From Cytidiella melzeri (lineage: Eukaryota > Basidiomycota > Agaricomycetes > Polyporales > Irpicaceae): a stretch of DNA of 64,000 bases. Below, piece after piece: positions 45,501 to 54,556 of the stretch. Below the pieces are notes generated by a model that saw only the letters and a program-made list of their open reading frames with translations, ran no database searches and was not told the origin of the DNA. Position 1 is the first letter of the stretch; the number at the start of each line of letters is the position of its first letter. Made by a program: the position numbers and the translations under genes. Location of the stretch: the NCBI GenBank assembly GCA_022592445.1, contig JABYQR010000126.1:1-64000 (forward strand), read 5' to 3'.

Positions 45501-47333
45501 TGCATCAGCCCGACCCAAAAAGATTGGGTGGCAAAACTTCCTGCCATCGAGTTTGCGATCAACCTATCTCGCTCCGAGAGTACAGGGTACGCACCGTTTT
45601 TCCTGAACACTGGTCGCATGCCCCGCTCCATGATCTGGGAGCACGCCACTTCGCAAGAATATCCTGGGGTGCGAGCGTACGCTCAGAAAGTGAAATATGC
45701 CGTCATGGCAGCTCACGACTCGGTCTTGGCGGCGCGCGTGAAACAGACTCGCGATGCCAATCGCAAGCGCCGTCCAGCTCCTTTCGAGAAGGAAGACTTG
45801 GTGTACATCTCCACCAGGAACCTGTCTCTGCCCAAAGGGTTAGCTAGGAAGTTAATTCCCAAGTACATAGGGCCCTACCGTATTGTCGAAGACTTCGGTA
45901 ATAATTCCTACCGAGTCGAACTGCCTGCGGACTTGCGAAAACGAGGTATTCATAATGTGTTTCACTCTTCGCTGCTACGAGTACATGTTCCTAACGACGA
46001 CAGGCTCTTCCCCGGTCGATTGGCTAGTCAGGTTGCTGAACTCGATGTCCAGAGCGACGAGTGGGCCATCGAGCGGTTCAATTCGCACTGTGGCTCTGGT
46101 CCGCGTGCTGTGTTTGAAGCCGTTTGGAAAAGTGGTGATCGCACCTGGGTACCATACGAATCAGTGAAATTACTTGGAGCCATGGCGGAGTACCTCAGCG
46201 CCATGGGAGTCGAGAGGATTACTGACTTACCAGAGGGATCGGGGGCTCCTCCATCTGAGGACCCCCAAATCTATGTAGGCTCCATGCGCGTCGGATTGCC
46301 AACACATAAATACCTCGGCCGCGTCGACAAGCAGCCTGTGTCGTCCCTTCAGAACCGAAGTGACTCTCGTCGACTAACCGACTCACCTCCTCGCTCTCGC
46401 ACGAGACTTCCTTCGCGGACCTCCCCTTGCCAGTACTGTCATCCGATGCCTATCCTGTTTGGCCACAAGTCAGCCTCTTTCGAAAGTGGCACTCACCTTC
46501 TCCTGCTGTCCGATAGCACGGGCGAAACCGAGATCTACACCCCTGCGGTGTATCGGTCGTTCGTCGCGTTCGACGCGATGCTCCGTAAGGAGAAGGCAGT
46601 CCCTCGCAATGTGCGAGGACCAGGAGGATACGTCCCCTTCGCCATTCGGTGGCAGCACACTGATAAGGACTGTCAGTATCAGTTCTGTACCTTTTCTTCT
46701 TTAAACGGGTACGTCGATGTCCTCGGCGACCCCTTACCTCTAGATACCATTTTGCCTCCGCGCTCTTCTGCTCCCGCGCCTCCCCGTGATGCACCGGCTC
46801 GTCCTCCTCCTCCTGCCATCACCTCCACTATCGCCTCTACAGGCTTCGAATTCTTGACTGCAGATCGCCTCCGCATGGCCAACGAGATGGTCTGGGACCG
46901 CTTCGAGCGAGAAATGCGCCACCGTGAACGTCGCCGCAACGAGCGCGAAGATAGAGCATTAGTCACCACCCGTACCACTCGTTTTACCACTCACCATCAG
47001 CGACCCTCGTTCAACCGCGATAAGCGTCCTCGTCCTGCTCAGACCGATATCGCGCCCGCTCACCAGAAAACGAAGAAGAGTCGCGTCGAGAAACCAACCA
47101 AGGACAAAACGAGCGCCGGCGCCACCAAGTCCTCGCGTTCCAAAAAGGGAAGCGCCTCGGCCTCCGGATCTACCACTATCACTACTACAGCCACCGCCGA
47201 TCCTGTCCCTTCTACATCGACCCCCTCCACCTCTGCTCCCAGCGCATCGACTACCACACCTGCTCCCGCTACTACCGAGACCAGCACTCCGAACGACGTC
47301 TCCATGGAGGAGCAACTTATCGACTTCGATTAG
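39567..47333 (+). CDS. gypsy C Gag-Pol polyprotein, 2588 residues, with extra domains
   Basis: ATG 39567 (MANAPHPYNTRNRAQQAAA). Order by residue: N-terminal disordered region; Gag capsid ~360-520; zinc knuckle CFNCKQTGHLSRHC 610-623; a ~300-residue unassigned block ~680-900; protease ALLDSGS with Asp 980; RT with YLDD 1301-1304; RNase H Asp 1455 (WLATDGS); integrase zinc His 1798/1803 with CESCMTC; DDE at Asp 1866, Asp 1930, Glu 1966 (D,D35E); chromodomain-like WAIERFNSHC ... WKSGDRTWVPYES from 2166. About 380 further residues follow: a CQYCHPMPILFGH block, a compact region ~2300-2440, a basic segment, a Ser/Thr tail and acidic end QLIDFD. No frameshift separates Gag and Pol, so ratio control must be by another means. 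The extra blocks are not recognised. Confidence 0.95.
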   Translation: MANAPHPYNTRNRAQQAAATIPGEFLTPSENIDSPAGHVTVESALTSLGDSPEAPRAATYSEVASRCGSPNAETGSLAPVGIRNNEYTTKGGARERVVTFDSPGNIFASPAHRCKPFSSTPKCAADDTSPGEGWTTVSYGRRARSVSPRLEYTQPSMSARSVSERTKNGFAFDETQPREELDNERLFPPLSKTHTTTAAGVPRHENMRNSASANDSGQAVETVLSELAALRTQYNELREMVNTPTRGTNNQTAPLAGSTHADHFGHRQAGVNRPRVSHTTQPITQVAPHSYLGVAFSRLDKNDKTPPVGGRGPEGPDDSPSDSSDSDIGRRAHGKRRRRRSSTSEPSKPTHKATWKPRDPTTYDGRPNITDFHKFMRESTEYINGYRIEPSMYVSTLAYFLKGTAYDFFTLRVSKNPATWTMRSFFEGLFNHCFPVNFRLEQREKLNHCAQGNRTVSMFVHDLENLILTAGIMSEDDKVLYLWNGLRPSIQKQLWIFEYAPTQSAWDEVVEAAIRFELAEAAGRSVRGAASTFSSTGHSPAAAPVAPSSDSSRRQRSFNPNRGNGHRERRSDPPSRSAATAPSRRPAPARTSAPSLSDKEKKDLMAEGKCFNCKQTGHLSRHCPTSTHIKSTRPGKPPGIQVNNLELDLKDVEDLRAMAEASSTIDRLEVNMAYIGESDDPDVLESVASWVDYGVRPPPVQFPLLRRNGLPRTLIGNAHERNAERILARYLPYCCAQGVSDSTAWDEVGIYVMMISEDEYVISGPPPIGDVFLPRATLENPRFNLPRFYRRHVASQVGHRNTCGRRKGPGTATGNAYVLHAEHLLNEAFPYPDAWIALRGQDLARPRITCWIGSDPDVLSVHDAYLFIESTVSLQVFSNPKFDLPQAYAKAVNRAVFTVFTSDELEGELIKLFPSDSSFETSPPLITGLELNATAVSVKESSLAALQRNAASPRDFKRMVPEPIVVVAQLDGRPVRALLDSGSLADFVSTKLVHQLGIAAFELAKQLPVHLAVQGSRAKISSGCKAQLTYQGINESRYFDVVNLLHYDLILGTPFLFQHKVSLGMNPTTVIVGSDAPLPIKGKNVSMLESRAADLLDDRLEQVRQHLRDYAAPIASTDASDTPLPPFREINHEIPLKDPSRIIRWRPSKCPEALRGLWASKRDAYLASGRWKMSNARSTSPMLLLTKPGTGIRDIPPRLRCVVDLRERNANTEKLTSPLPDMEGILRRVARKPYRSSMDGKDAYECIRVREDHVERTAMTTPDGNMVSLVLQQGDCNAVATYQSLMNYLFGPYIGVFMDVYLDDILIYSDSLEDHVKHVKLVIDILKREKLYLNANKLKFLASELKILGRIVDSDGIRMDPDKVDSVLHWKVPTNKELLRGFLGSVGYLADDVGTVRIPMGVLTELTSVDRSFKWEPTHQRAFDEIRALVQTHRDHRRVPLDYGPNAPPIWLATDGSVSGIAGVVSQGEERRTARVAAFFSAKLSSAQSNYPVHEIEMLAGVESMRRHRDILLGCFFTWITDHKGLTHLVQQKNLSARQARWIEKISEFHFRVEYLPGPLNILPDALSRLYSYDPPGTVRAPSEYTEHDDDEDLPLRLAAFAISVPVLVDAEGAAERSALPVRQTRSRRAGVPPAETGRAETSQEFARRIRKLVVHGPRSQQAEGAVPVQSQMSAVSETAPFHTSDTLPLAQEAAVSPAPVAEATTEPTVPSELLLNDQVLDVLATTPDGVHIPDIVRGQYHLDGFFDGIMKNPKHYKNFHYVNGLVILKEHGLERLCIPDIRVRERSVREIIITHAHSLLAHLGAAKTLSLLRDHVWWKSMGPDVQKYCESCMTCKRSKPTNQKPYGLLNPLPVPTQPWEAIGIDFVGPLPPSDDRDATYDSITVVICLLTAMVHLIPSRTNYKAKEIAELVFAEVYKHHGLPRAIVSDRDVLFTSIFWTHLHALLGVELRMSSAYHPESDGSTERANRTVTQMLRQCISPTQKDWVAKLPAIEFAINLSRSESTGYAPFFLNTGRMPRSMIWEHATSQEYPGVRAYAQKVKYAVMAAHDSVLAARVKQTRDANRKRRPAPFEKEDLVYISTRNLSLPKGLARKLIPKYIGPYRIVEDFGNNSYRVELPADLRKRGIHNVFHSSLLRVHVPNDDRLFPGRLASQVAELDVQSDEWAIERFNSHCGSGPRAVFEAVWKSGDRTWVPYESVKLLGAMAEYLSAMGVERITDLPEGSGAPPSEDPQIYVGSMRVGLPTHKYLGRVDKQPVSSLQNRSDSRRLTDSPPRSRTRLPSRTSPCQYCHPMPILFGHKSASFESGTHLLLLSDSTGETEIYTPAVYRSFVAFDAMLRKEKAVPRNVRGPGGYVPFAIRWQHTDKDCQYQFCTFSSLNGYVDVLGDPLPLDTILPPRSSAPAPPRDAPARPPPPAITSTIASTGFEFLTADRLRMANEMVWDRFEREMRHRERRRNEREDRALVTTRTTRFTTHHQRPSFNRDKRPRPAQTDIAPAHQKTKKSRVEKPTKDKTSAGATKSSRSKKGSASASGSTTITTTATADPVPSTSTPSTSAPSASTTTPAPATTETSTPNDVSMEEQLIDFD

Positions 47334-47365
47334 GGAACTTTCAGCGCAAAGTCCCGGAGGGCGTA
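47334..47365 (+). other. gypsy C 3' tail with small stem-loop and likely PPT
   Basis: Just after the stop, GGGAACTTT and AAAGTCCC can pair around CAGCGC (47334-47356). CCGGAGGGCGTA abuts the 3' LTR and is the only purine-rich candidate for the polypurine tract. Confidence 0.5.
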
Positions 47366-47737
47366 TGTAGCGCGCTCGGCTGCTGCCGCAGCCAATTATC
47401 CTTTTTCTTTTTTCTCGTCCGCATGGACCTCCTCGTTCTATCCCTCGTCCAGACCTAGCGATTGGTTTCGTTCATGTTCTACCATGTCGCCATCGTCTTC
47501 CTCTACTTTCTCGAGGCTTCCCTTGGTTTCCTAGCTGTTCCTTTCATTTGTTATTCACGGTCTTTTACGGTCAGCGTTTAGTTACTGAAATATGTATATA
47601 AACCCTTCTCGAGCTCTGTCGAGAAGGCAGCATTCTTCGCAATATCCAGTCCCCTAATCCCTGTGATTTTGCCTCGGAATCGCTTCTCTCTTCCTCGTGT
47701 CACGTCAGTGTTCCTGTCACAGGTCACGAACGTTACA
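47366..47737 (+). repeat. gypsy C 3' LTR
   Basis: 372 bp, same ends as the 5' LTR, one difference. Confidence 0.93.
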
Positions 47738-47742
47738 TATAG

Positions 47743-47811
47743 TATCCTGCGCACTGATGCGCCTCCCGACTATTTCCTAATCCTTATCAACTGCCGAGTC
47801 ACCCGTTGACA
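47743..47811 (-). repeat. copia B 5' LTR, U3-side piece
   Basis: 69 bp completing the LTR broken at 38975; followed by TSD GATAC at 47812-47816. Confidence 0.92.
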
Positions 47812-47816
47812 GATAC

Positions 47817-48346
47817 TGCTTAATTTACCACACCAGCCTAAGATGTGTGTACATATCGCAATTGCTAAGAGAGCTGCGACACACGGTACAGATCATTCCA
47901 TAGCTATCGGCTGCAAATGGTCAGCGCACTTACGTGCGGACAGCGTTCTTTGAATTTTATTCAACTTCAACAACTAATTACTCCGGGTGTTGCAGCGATA
48001 TATAAAATCTTGAAGACGCACAAGTTTGACTGCATGCTGTCGAATCTCACAGCCTTCTATACGGTAGATAGTACATAGTAAGTTACCACCAGTGCTGGTC
48101 TGGCTTGAGTTCACTGGTCTCACATCGGGCGCCTAATTGTTCCCAAAACGGACATTGTTGCCGCCTAGCCATCTCCGAGTCTCATGGCACTGGCAGCGAC
48201 CAAATAACTTGCAACGCAAACCACCATCTACAGCCAGTCCAGGTGCCACTGAATTTCTGTTCTTCAGCTTCGCAAATATAACAATTGCTGACAACCGCTC
48301 TTTACCAAGCACTCACACCCTGCGCGATTGACGAGCTTTCGGGATC
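47817..48346. other. Upstream region of the CAP gene
   Basis: No gene or repeat recognised. Confidence 0.6.
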
Positions 48347-50349
48347 ATGGCTTCGACAGGCGGGTTGCATTCGCTCGCGACCATCATTAAGAGGTTCGTA
48401 CATTCCTCTACTTGAATGCTTTCCAAACACGCGATCTCATGCGATATGACAGGCTTGAGGCGGCTACTTCGCGTCTTGAGGATCTCGCAGCTCTTGGACA
48501 AACTAATGCACCTCAAGTTTCAGGTGCTACGATGATCTCCCCTCAATCGAACGAGCCCACACCAGTCCCTCCACCTCCACCGCCCCCCTCTACTGCTGCT
48601 CCTGCAGAACTACCACGAAGCTTGATTGTGTTTGATGAACAGGTTGTGACCGGCAAGCTGAAGCCGTTCGTCAAATTGACGGGTAGCTTTGCGAGTCAGT
48701 CCGTTATTGACCAGGTGAGTAGGCATGAAGATCTACCAAATATGGAGGCACATATCGAAATGCTGAACTGCTTCTATCTGCAGGTTGCCCTGGTTGAGAA
48801 AGAGTTCACTCGGCTGCGTGAGCTTCTTCAACTGGCCGCGGCGTGCAAGCAACCGGACAAGAGCACGCTGGAAGGAATCTTGTTGCCTCTCTCGAAGGAT
48901 ATTGAAGCCGTCGCACGCGCAAAGGAAGCAAACAGAAAGGACAGGGACTGGAATCACCACCATACCGTGCTATCTGAAGGTGCACCCGCCGTAGGCTGGG
49001 TTGTAGTGGTGAGTATATACTGCCTTTCTGCAGCATGCGTATTTTGTCTGATATATGCAGTCTCCAAAACCAGGTCCGTACATCCAAGACATCAAAGAAG
49101 CTACAGAGTTCTATGGGAATCGGATAATAAAGGAATTCAAAGAAAAGTGAGTGCAATTACTTTTTACTGGGTCTCATGCCGTTTGCTCAAGCGACCCCTT
49201 TTGGTAAGGGAACCGAAGCACGTAGAATGGGTTAGAGGGTGGTATGGTCTCTTGGATGAACTGCGCAAATATGTCATGGAGTTCCATACAACTGGCTTGA
49301 CTTGGAATGCCAAGGTAAATACTCAGTATTAACCTCTGGCTCTCGCGCTGAACAGTGACTCTCAGGGGGTCTCTACCACTGACTATAAACCCTCTGGTTC
49401 TACGATGGCGGCGGGTGCGCCACCTCCGCCGCCGCCGCCGCCGCCTCCAGGGCCGCCTCCGCCTCCACCTGCCCCATCTACTGCCACACCGGCGGCCGGC
49501 GGAGGCGTTGCAGCCGTCTTCGCTGAACTAAACCGTGGCTCTGAAGTTACGAAGGGTCTCAAGAAGGTAGACAAGAGCGAGATGACGCACAAAAACCCTG
49601 CCCTCCGAGCAGGCAGCACAGTTCCTGCGACACCTCGTGAGATAATTTTATTGTATGCTTCAACGCTATTATTGCTTATTGTCTTTGACTGGCGGCAGTG
49701 GCAGCGACACCAAAGAAGCCCACAAAGCCGGCCAAACCTCAGTCGCTTGCAGGCAAGAAACCTGCGAAATTTGCTTTGGAAGGCAGCAAATGGGTGATTG
49801 TGAGTCATCCATGTGGTGGTATCTTTGCTTTTTATAAATCCGCTCTAGGAATATCAAGAGAACGAGTCTGGTCTGACTGTGGACGAAACTGATATTCAAC
49901 ACACGATCAATTTGTATGGTTGCAAGAATTCTACAGTCGTTGTGAAGGGCAAAGTCAATGCAGTTACTCTTGGTAGGTAGTTTTCTTTGGGCTAATGATT
50001 ACCGAGTCATCAACGACACTGCTTTTTAGTGAATTGCACGAAGACCAGCGTCCTGATTGAGTCTGTGATCTCGGCGGTATCGATAACCAACTCGCCCTCG
50101 TTCCAGGTGCAAATAACGGGCTCGGCACCCACCGTTCAATTGGACAACACCGATTCAGGCGTTCTGTATCTCTCCAAAGGGTGTCTTGCCACCGAGATCA
50201 CAACGGCGAAGTGTAGCGCGATTAACATCAACCTCCCGGTCGAGGGTGAAGAGGACGGCATATTTAACGAGCATCCTGTGCCGGAGATGTTCAAGACAGT
50301 AATCAAGGACGGCAAGCTCGTTACTACCGCAGTCGAGCACACAGGTTAA
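48347..50349 (+). CDS. SRV2: Adenylyl cyclase-associated protein (CAP/Srv2)
   Basis: ATG 48347 (MASTGGLHSLATIIKR). Predicted exons 48347-48393, 48453-48714, 48784-49008, 49061-49146, 49209-49314, from 49366, and later ones to TAA 50347-50349. N-terminal RLEAATSRLEDLAALG helix binds adenylyl cyclase; the HFD domain follows (FVKLTGSFASQSVIDQ ... FHTTGLTWNAK); then polyproline tracts for profilin/SH3 binding; a WH2-like LKKVDKSEMTHKNPALR for actin; and the C-terminal CARP beta-helix (INLYGCKNSTVVVKGKVN ... LYLSKGCLATEITTAKCS). It recycles ADF/cofilin-bound actin and links Ras-cAMP signalling to actin. The first intron has an unusual GTTCGT donor. Confidence 0.92.
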
Positions 50350-50759
50350 AGTTGGATCTCATGTCCTAGTCTCATCACTTCATGTACCTTGGATAAGTAA
50401 TAAACACGCGGTGTAATATTGCTGTGTGTAACGTCACGGGCGTCGGTACATGGGTGCTCAAGCCTCATGCAATGAGACAAGTCAGTGCAGCAGGATGCTT
50501 GACCTTATAACAACCATGAAGGTACTTCAAGCGATGGGCTCACCCAAAAGTTGCCATGAAGACGCTCAGGGGGGACGAGCCGAGTTGCAATTGCTTGGCT
50601 GAGATCCGAGTTGTGCACTCACCCTATTGCCGCAGTTGTCTCTATACCCCCTTTCACAGACAATCTCCACGAACGGAAGGATACCCATACTACACTCTAT
50701 ATACCGTGCAACGCAGCGCACTAAGTCATAACACCTTTCTGCTCTCACGTCAGTGAGCT
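50350..50759. other. Intergenic DNA between CAP and PhoD-like gene
   Basis: Nothing supported; candidate promoter of the next gene. Confidence 0.55.
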
Positions 50760-53700
50760 ATGGATAACGCAGGTTGGCACGCCATACATCGGGCCCGGAA
50801 AGAGGTGCGCAGATAGTGCAACGACTGCACAGAGGATCTGATCCTTAGACATCGGTGGCTTGCTTGTATGTATAGGAAGAGGCGAGATGGTCTTATCCTC
50901 AGAGAGGCCCGGATGGGAGGTACCAACCTGTGGAAGAAGTTGGTCCTCTCGCTGAACCGTTCGTAGGAGGATTCAGTCTCCCTCCTGGGCCACACCCACC
51001 AAGTACTCTCAACGGAGCACTTCCGACGCCTCCTCCCAAGGATGACAGGTACCAACCAGCCTGGCCGATGCCAAGGACTCCGTCGACCGCGCATTCTCCA
51101 CATCCAGACTACGAGGAAGCGTTTCAACACCAGTACCTCTATGCCACGCAACAGCTAGCAGGGATGACCGCCGTAGAGCGGTCAAACAGCTTGCGCATGG
51201 CCAGGATGGATCCAGTGTTGCAGTTCATGGCCGGTCCCCTACTTCGCTACGACACAGTGGATTCAGACGGTGTTTGGCACGGCGCCGCTTTGATTGTCAG
51301 TACGTGCATACAAGATGAACCTTTTCCCTCTTGCCAAAGCTCAGCAATCATTGTAGCCGCCGATGCAGGCTCAATATACGAGCCTCACCCAGTATTGACA
51401 TACGCCTGGGATCCAGACCGTCCATCGAACCTTACGCGGGTTCAGTCGCGGACTCACACCGGCCGCGACCGGTCAAGGTCGTTTCACCAATTTAGCCCGC
51501 ACCCAGCGGACCCAATGTACATGTCCAATGTTCAACTAGGGGATAACGCGCACCCTGACATGGGCCCCAACGCGCTTTCCCAGACGGTCCCAGCTCAGCA
51601 GATATGGGTGTATTGTGGTAGCGGAGGGTGAGACGATCCGACGATTCGCTTGAGCTGCGGTTCTCAACTGTATCGTCTTTTCTGATTACGTTAGGACTTT
51701 CACTTTTTGGCGGTTCATGATACACATTCCCCTCGGTATCAACGAGATGCGTGTGTCGTACAGCGTCAATGACGGCATTGAGATGGACTTTTTCGTCCCT
51801 GGGCGCGACCAGAACATGCGGTGGGCGGCGTACTCGGTAAGCCTCATTGACTTATTTTCCGCGGGGTGTCGCAGGTATCTGACCTCAGCTTGGCCATGCT
51901 TCCATAGTGCAATGGTTTTAGCTCGGGTGTTAACCCAGACGACTTTCGTGGACCTGGGTTTCAAAGCGGCTACGACCCTGTATGGGCTGACTTACTTGAG
52001 AAACACGCAGACGCACCGTTTCATGCGTTGGTGGGTGGCGGAGACCAGCTGTATTGTGATGGCATTATACGCGAGCCTGAGATGCAAGAATGGGTTTCCA
52101 CGAAGCTTTCGGACAAGAAGAAGAATTTTCCTCTTTCAGAGGAAATGCGTTTTGCAATTGACAGATTTTACTTCAATCATTACTGCCAGGTCTTCCGTAG
52201 TGGGGCCTTTGCGAGAGCCAATAGTTCGATGTAAGTCTGTCTTGACTATCACGATGGACAGCACTGACGAGGGGGGTAATAGTCCCATGTTGAACATGTT
52301 GGGTGGGTACATCTATCGAATGACTATTACGCTTCGCTTATATCTCTGCCTGTCATCTAGACGATCACGGTGAGCATTCCGAAACCAGCGGACGTGCGCA
52401 ATGTTGGCTAACGCACGACTTCAGACTTGGTAAGTTCGAGGTAGCGAATTAGGCGAGCTGAAGAGGCTGAAGTAATACTTCGTGAAGATCGATGGTTTTG
52501 GGAGCTGTCAGTGAGCACACGATACAGGTTTTCGCCTCCTTTCTAACCTTCGTTGATACTTCTAGATCCCGACGACCTGATGGGTTCGCCTGTATTTAAA
52601 ACGTATGTATAATATGACTCCATCGCTGCGAACATCCTTAAAATTTTGGCTGATACATCCAACTTTCTTCACAGAATAGGATCACGGGGCTATTTCTTCT
52701 TTTTGTTATTTCAATGCTTTATCAATGGTCAGTTCTCCCACAGCATACCGTATGAACTACGGCGAGATTAAGCTCTGGGCGCAGTGGAGACCGACGGACT
52801 GGACGTTTGGCGGCATCCATTCAGATCCTTGATTATTGGCGGCCCAGGCCCTTTTATCCCGTTCCCCTCTCATTCTTTCCTTTCATATCTCGGACCGCAG
52901 GTGTACATCCTGTTGCTAGACTGTCGGTACGCTCTTCGCATTCGCATTGCCCGGGCCGTTGTGCTTGCTCAACCACTGTGATCATCTTCAGAGCAGAACG
53001 GAAAAAGAGCCAGGTTTGTAGCGACCAGGAATACAAGGCTGTTTTTGATCGCCTGTCTCGTCTGCCGCAAAATGTCGAACACGTCGTCATTCAAATAGGT
53101 TAGTGACCAGATTTGATCGTAGTCCGGTGTCTTATGCGCGCCCTGCCCAGGGATCCCTATTGCTTATCCACGCATGGTATTCCTGGAGACAGCGCTGGAG
53201 TCGAAGCTCAACCCGCTCGTGGCGCTCGGGAGAGCGGGATCTATGGGTTTGTCCGGCTTCGTGAATAAATTCAACGCAGATGCAGAGCTGCTTGATGACT
53301 TGGTAGGATGTTCTTGTGGCATTCCGGTGAGTTTCACTAACGGGAGGAGACGCGATCTTAGAACGACCACTGGACGGCCAAGTCTCACAAGGTTAGTGCC
53401 GGTGTCATGCGCTGTTCCTGGACCTCCCGCGAGACTGACTTTTCGATCAGAGAGAACGTAATTGGTTCATTGAGCAGCTACAGCACCTCGCGAAGTCGAG
53501 ATACCTTCGAGTGACGTTCTTGTCCGGAGATGTCCATTGCGCGGCTGTTGGGGTGCTGAAGACGCATGTCAAGGGGAAGAAGGAACCAGACGTTGCTCCT
53601 GCGCTTGACTACAGATACATGCTCAACGTCGTGACAAGTGAGTTCGCTTGGGGTATGCGGATGCAGTACGGAGTTTTTGACTTTTGTTTCGCAGGCGCGA

Positions 53701-54180
53701 TTGTGAACACACCGTACGGCTGGTTTCGATTGATGGGAAGGTTATTCTAGACTGATTGTCTCATATAGTCCGCCGAACGGGGTGTTGACAATGGTGGGAA
53801 CATTGGCCACAAAAACGCACAGGACTCTACACCATATGGAGACGGATGAGACTATGGTGAGATGATCTTTTTGACTTGTGGAAGGCCCCTGAACTGAGAC
53901 GCTACTGGATGTTTAGGTCCCGCTGTTCAGTCAGGACACGAATGGAGGGAATCCGAAAAGCAAGTACATCATGGGCAAGCGCAACTGGTGTGCTGTGCAG
54001 CATGATGCACAGTGTGGTGACCTGGTGTTTGATATCCGGGTCGAACACACGAAAGGCCACGGGCATACTGTAGGGTGCGCAGCGTTCAATTGCAGGGATA
54101 GGCCGCGCATGCTGACGCTCTCAGGATACTTTCTTTCTAGATATGCCGTAACCAGCCCTCCACCACGCTGGGCAAAGTAG
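50760..54180 (+). CDS. PhoD-like phosphatase (fungal PhoD_2 type)
   Basis: Likely ATG 50760 (MDNAGWHAIHRARKE), first intron to about 50919, then many exons to TAG 54178-54180. A proline-rich N-terminus precedes the catalytic domain. Signatures: IPLGINEMRVSYSVNDG; GGGDQLYCDGI; ADRFYFNHYCQVF-like segment; IIGGPGPFIPFPSHSFLSYL; LLLDCRAERKKSQV; QIGIPIAYPRMVFLE; VTFLSGDVHCAAVG (metal-binding GDVH). These match the large fungal PhoD-related metallophosphatases. Substrate and location are unknown; no signal peptide was seen. Introns near 53640-53760 isolate a short exon (AIVNTP). The start is the least certain part. Confidence 0.82.
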
Positions 54181-54556
54181 GGCGTTGGGACGTATGCCGG
54201 ACTACGTTGCCGTCTTGTCTCGACATGAATTGCGTCGCTGTACCTTAGGTGTTATGTACTACTGCTGCTGTGTGTATGTTATGCGGGTAGTAGTTCACCG
54301 GCGGAGATCGACGCCCGCTGATTCCCGGGCCGGTTGTGGTAAACTACCAAATTTGGGCTGCTCCGGGAAAGTCGGAAACTGTGAGGCACGGTCTCCGGGG
54401 GACCAGCTGGGAGACCGGTAGTATCGTAAGGCGGTGTGTGGTAAACTCGATATACGCAGAGTCAATCAGCCATCCCTCAGAATTAACCCCCTTGTCCTCA
54501 ACCGTCCATTCCTGTTTTCTTGCCTCGACGGCTCGACTCCCTCGCTCGCTGTAGCA
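54181..54556. other. Intergenic DNA upstream of the Zn2Cys6 gene
   Basis: No gene recognised. Confidence 0.5.

Larger units (their letters stand above)
38976..47737 (+). mobile_element. Ty3/gypsy chromovirus 'gypsy C', apparently intact
   Basis: 8,762 bp. TSD TATAG at 38971-38975 and 47738-47742. LTRs of 372 bp differ at one site (T at 39185, C at 47575, a CpG transition), so insertion is very recent. A single ORF of 2588 codons contains all Gag and Pol domains plus extra blocks. Inserted into the 5' LTR of copia B, so it is the youngest element in the right nest. Confidence 0.95.
33850..47811 (-). mobile_element. Ty1/copia retrotransposon 'copia B', intact ORFs, 5' LTR split by gypsy C
   Basis: Minus-strand element with TSD GATAC at 33845-33849 and 47812-47816. 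Net length without gypsy C is about 5.2 kb. The 225-bp LTRs (33850-34074; 38820-38975 plus 47743-47811) are identical by eye, and both ORFs are open, so insertion was very recent. Same family as copia A. The gypsy insertion separates the U3 promoter from the coding region, so transcription of this copy is probably impaired. Confidence 0.95.

Noticed and set aside
43058..46794. Antisense ORFs within gypsy C
   Set aside because: Shadows of the long coding frame, without conserved motifs.
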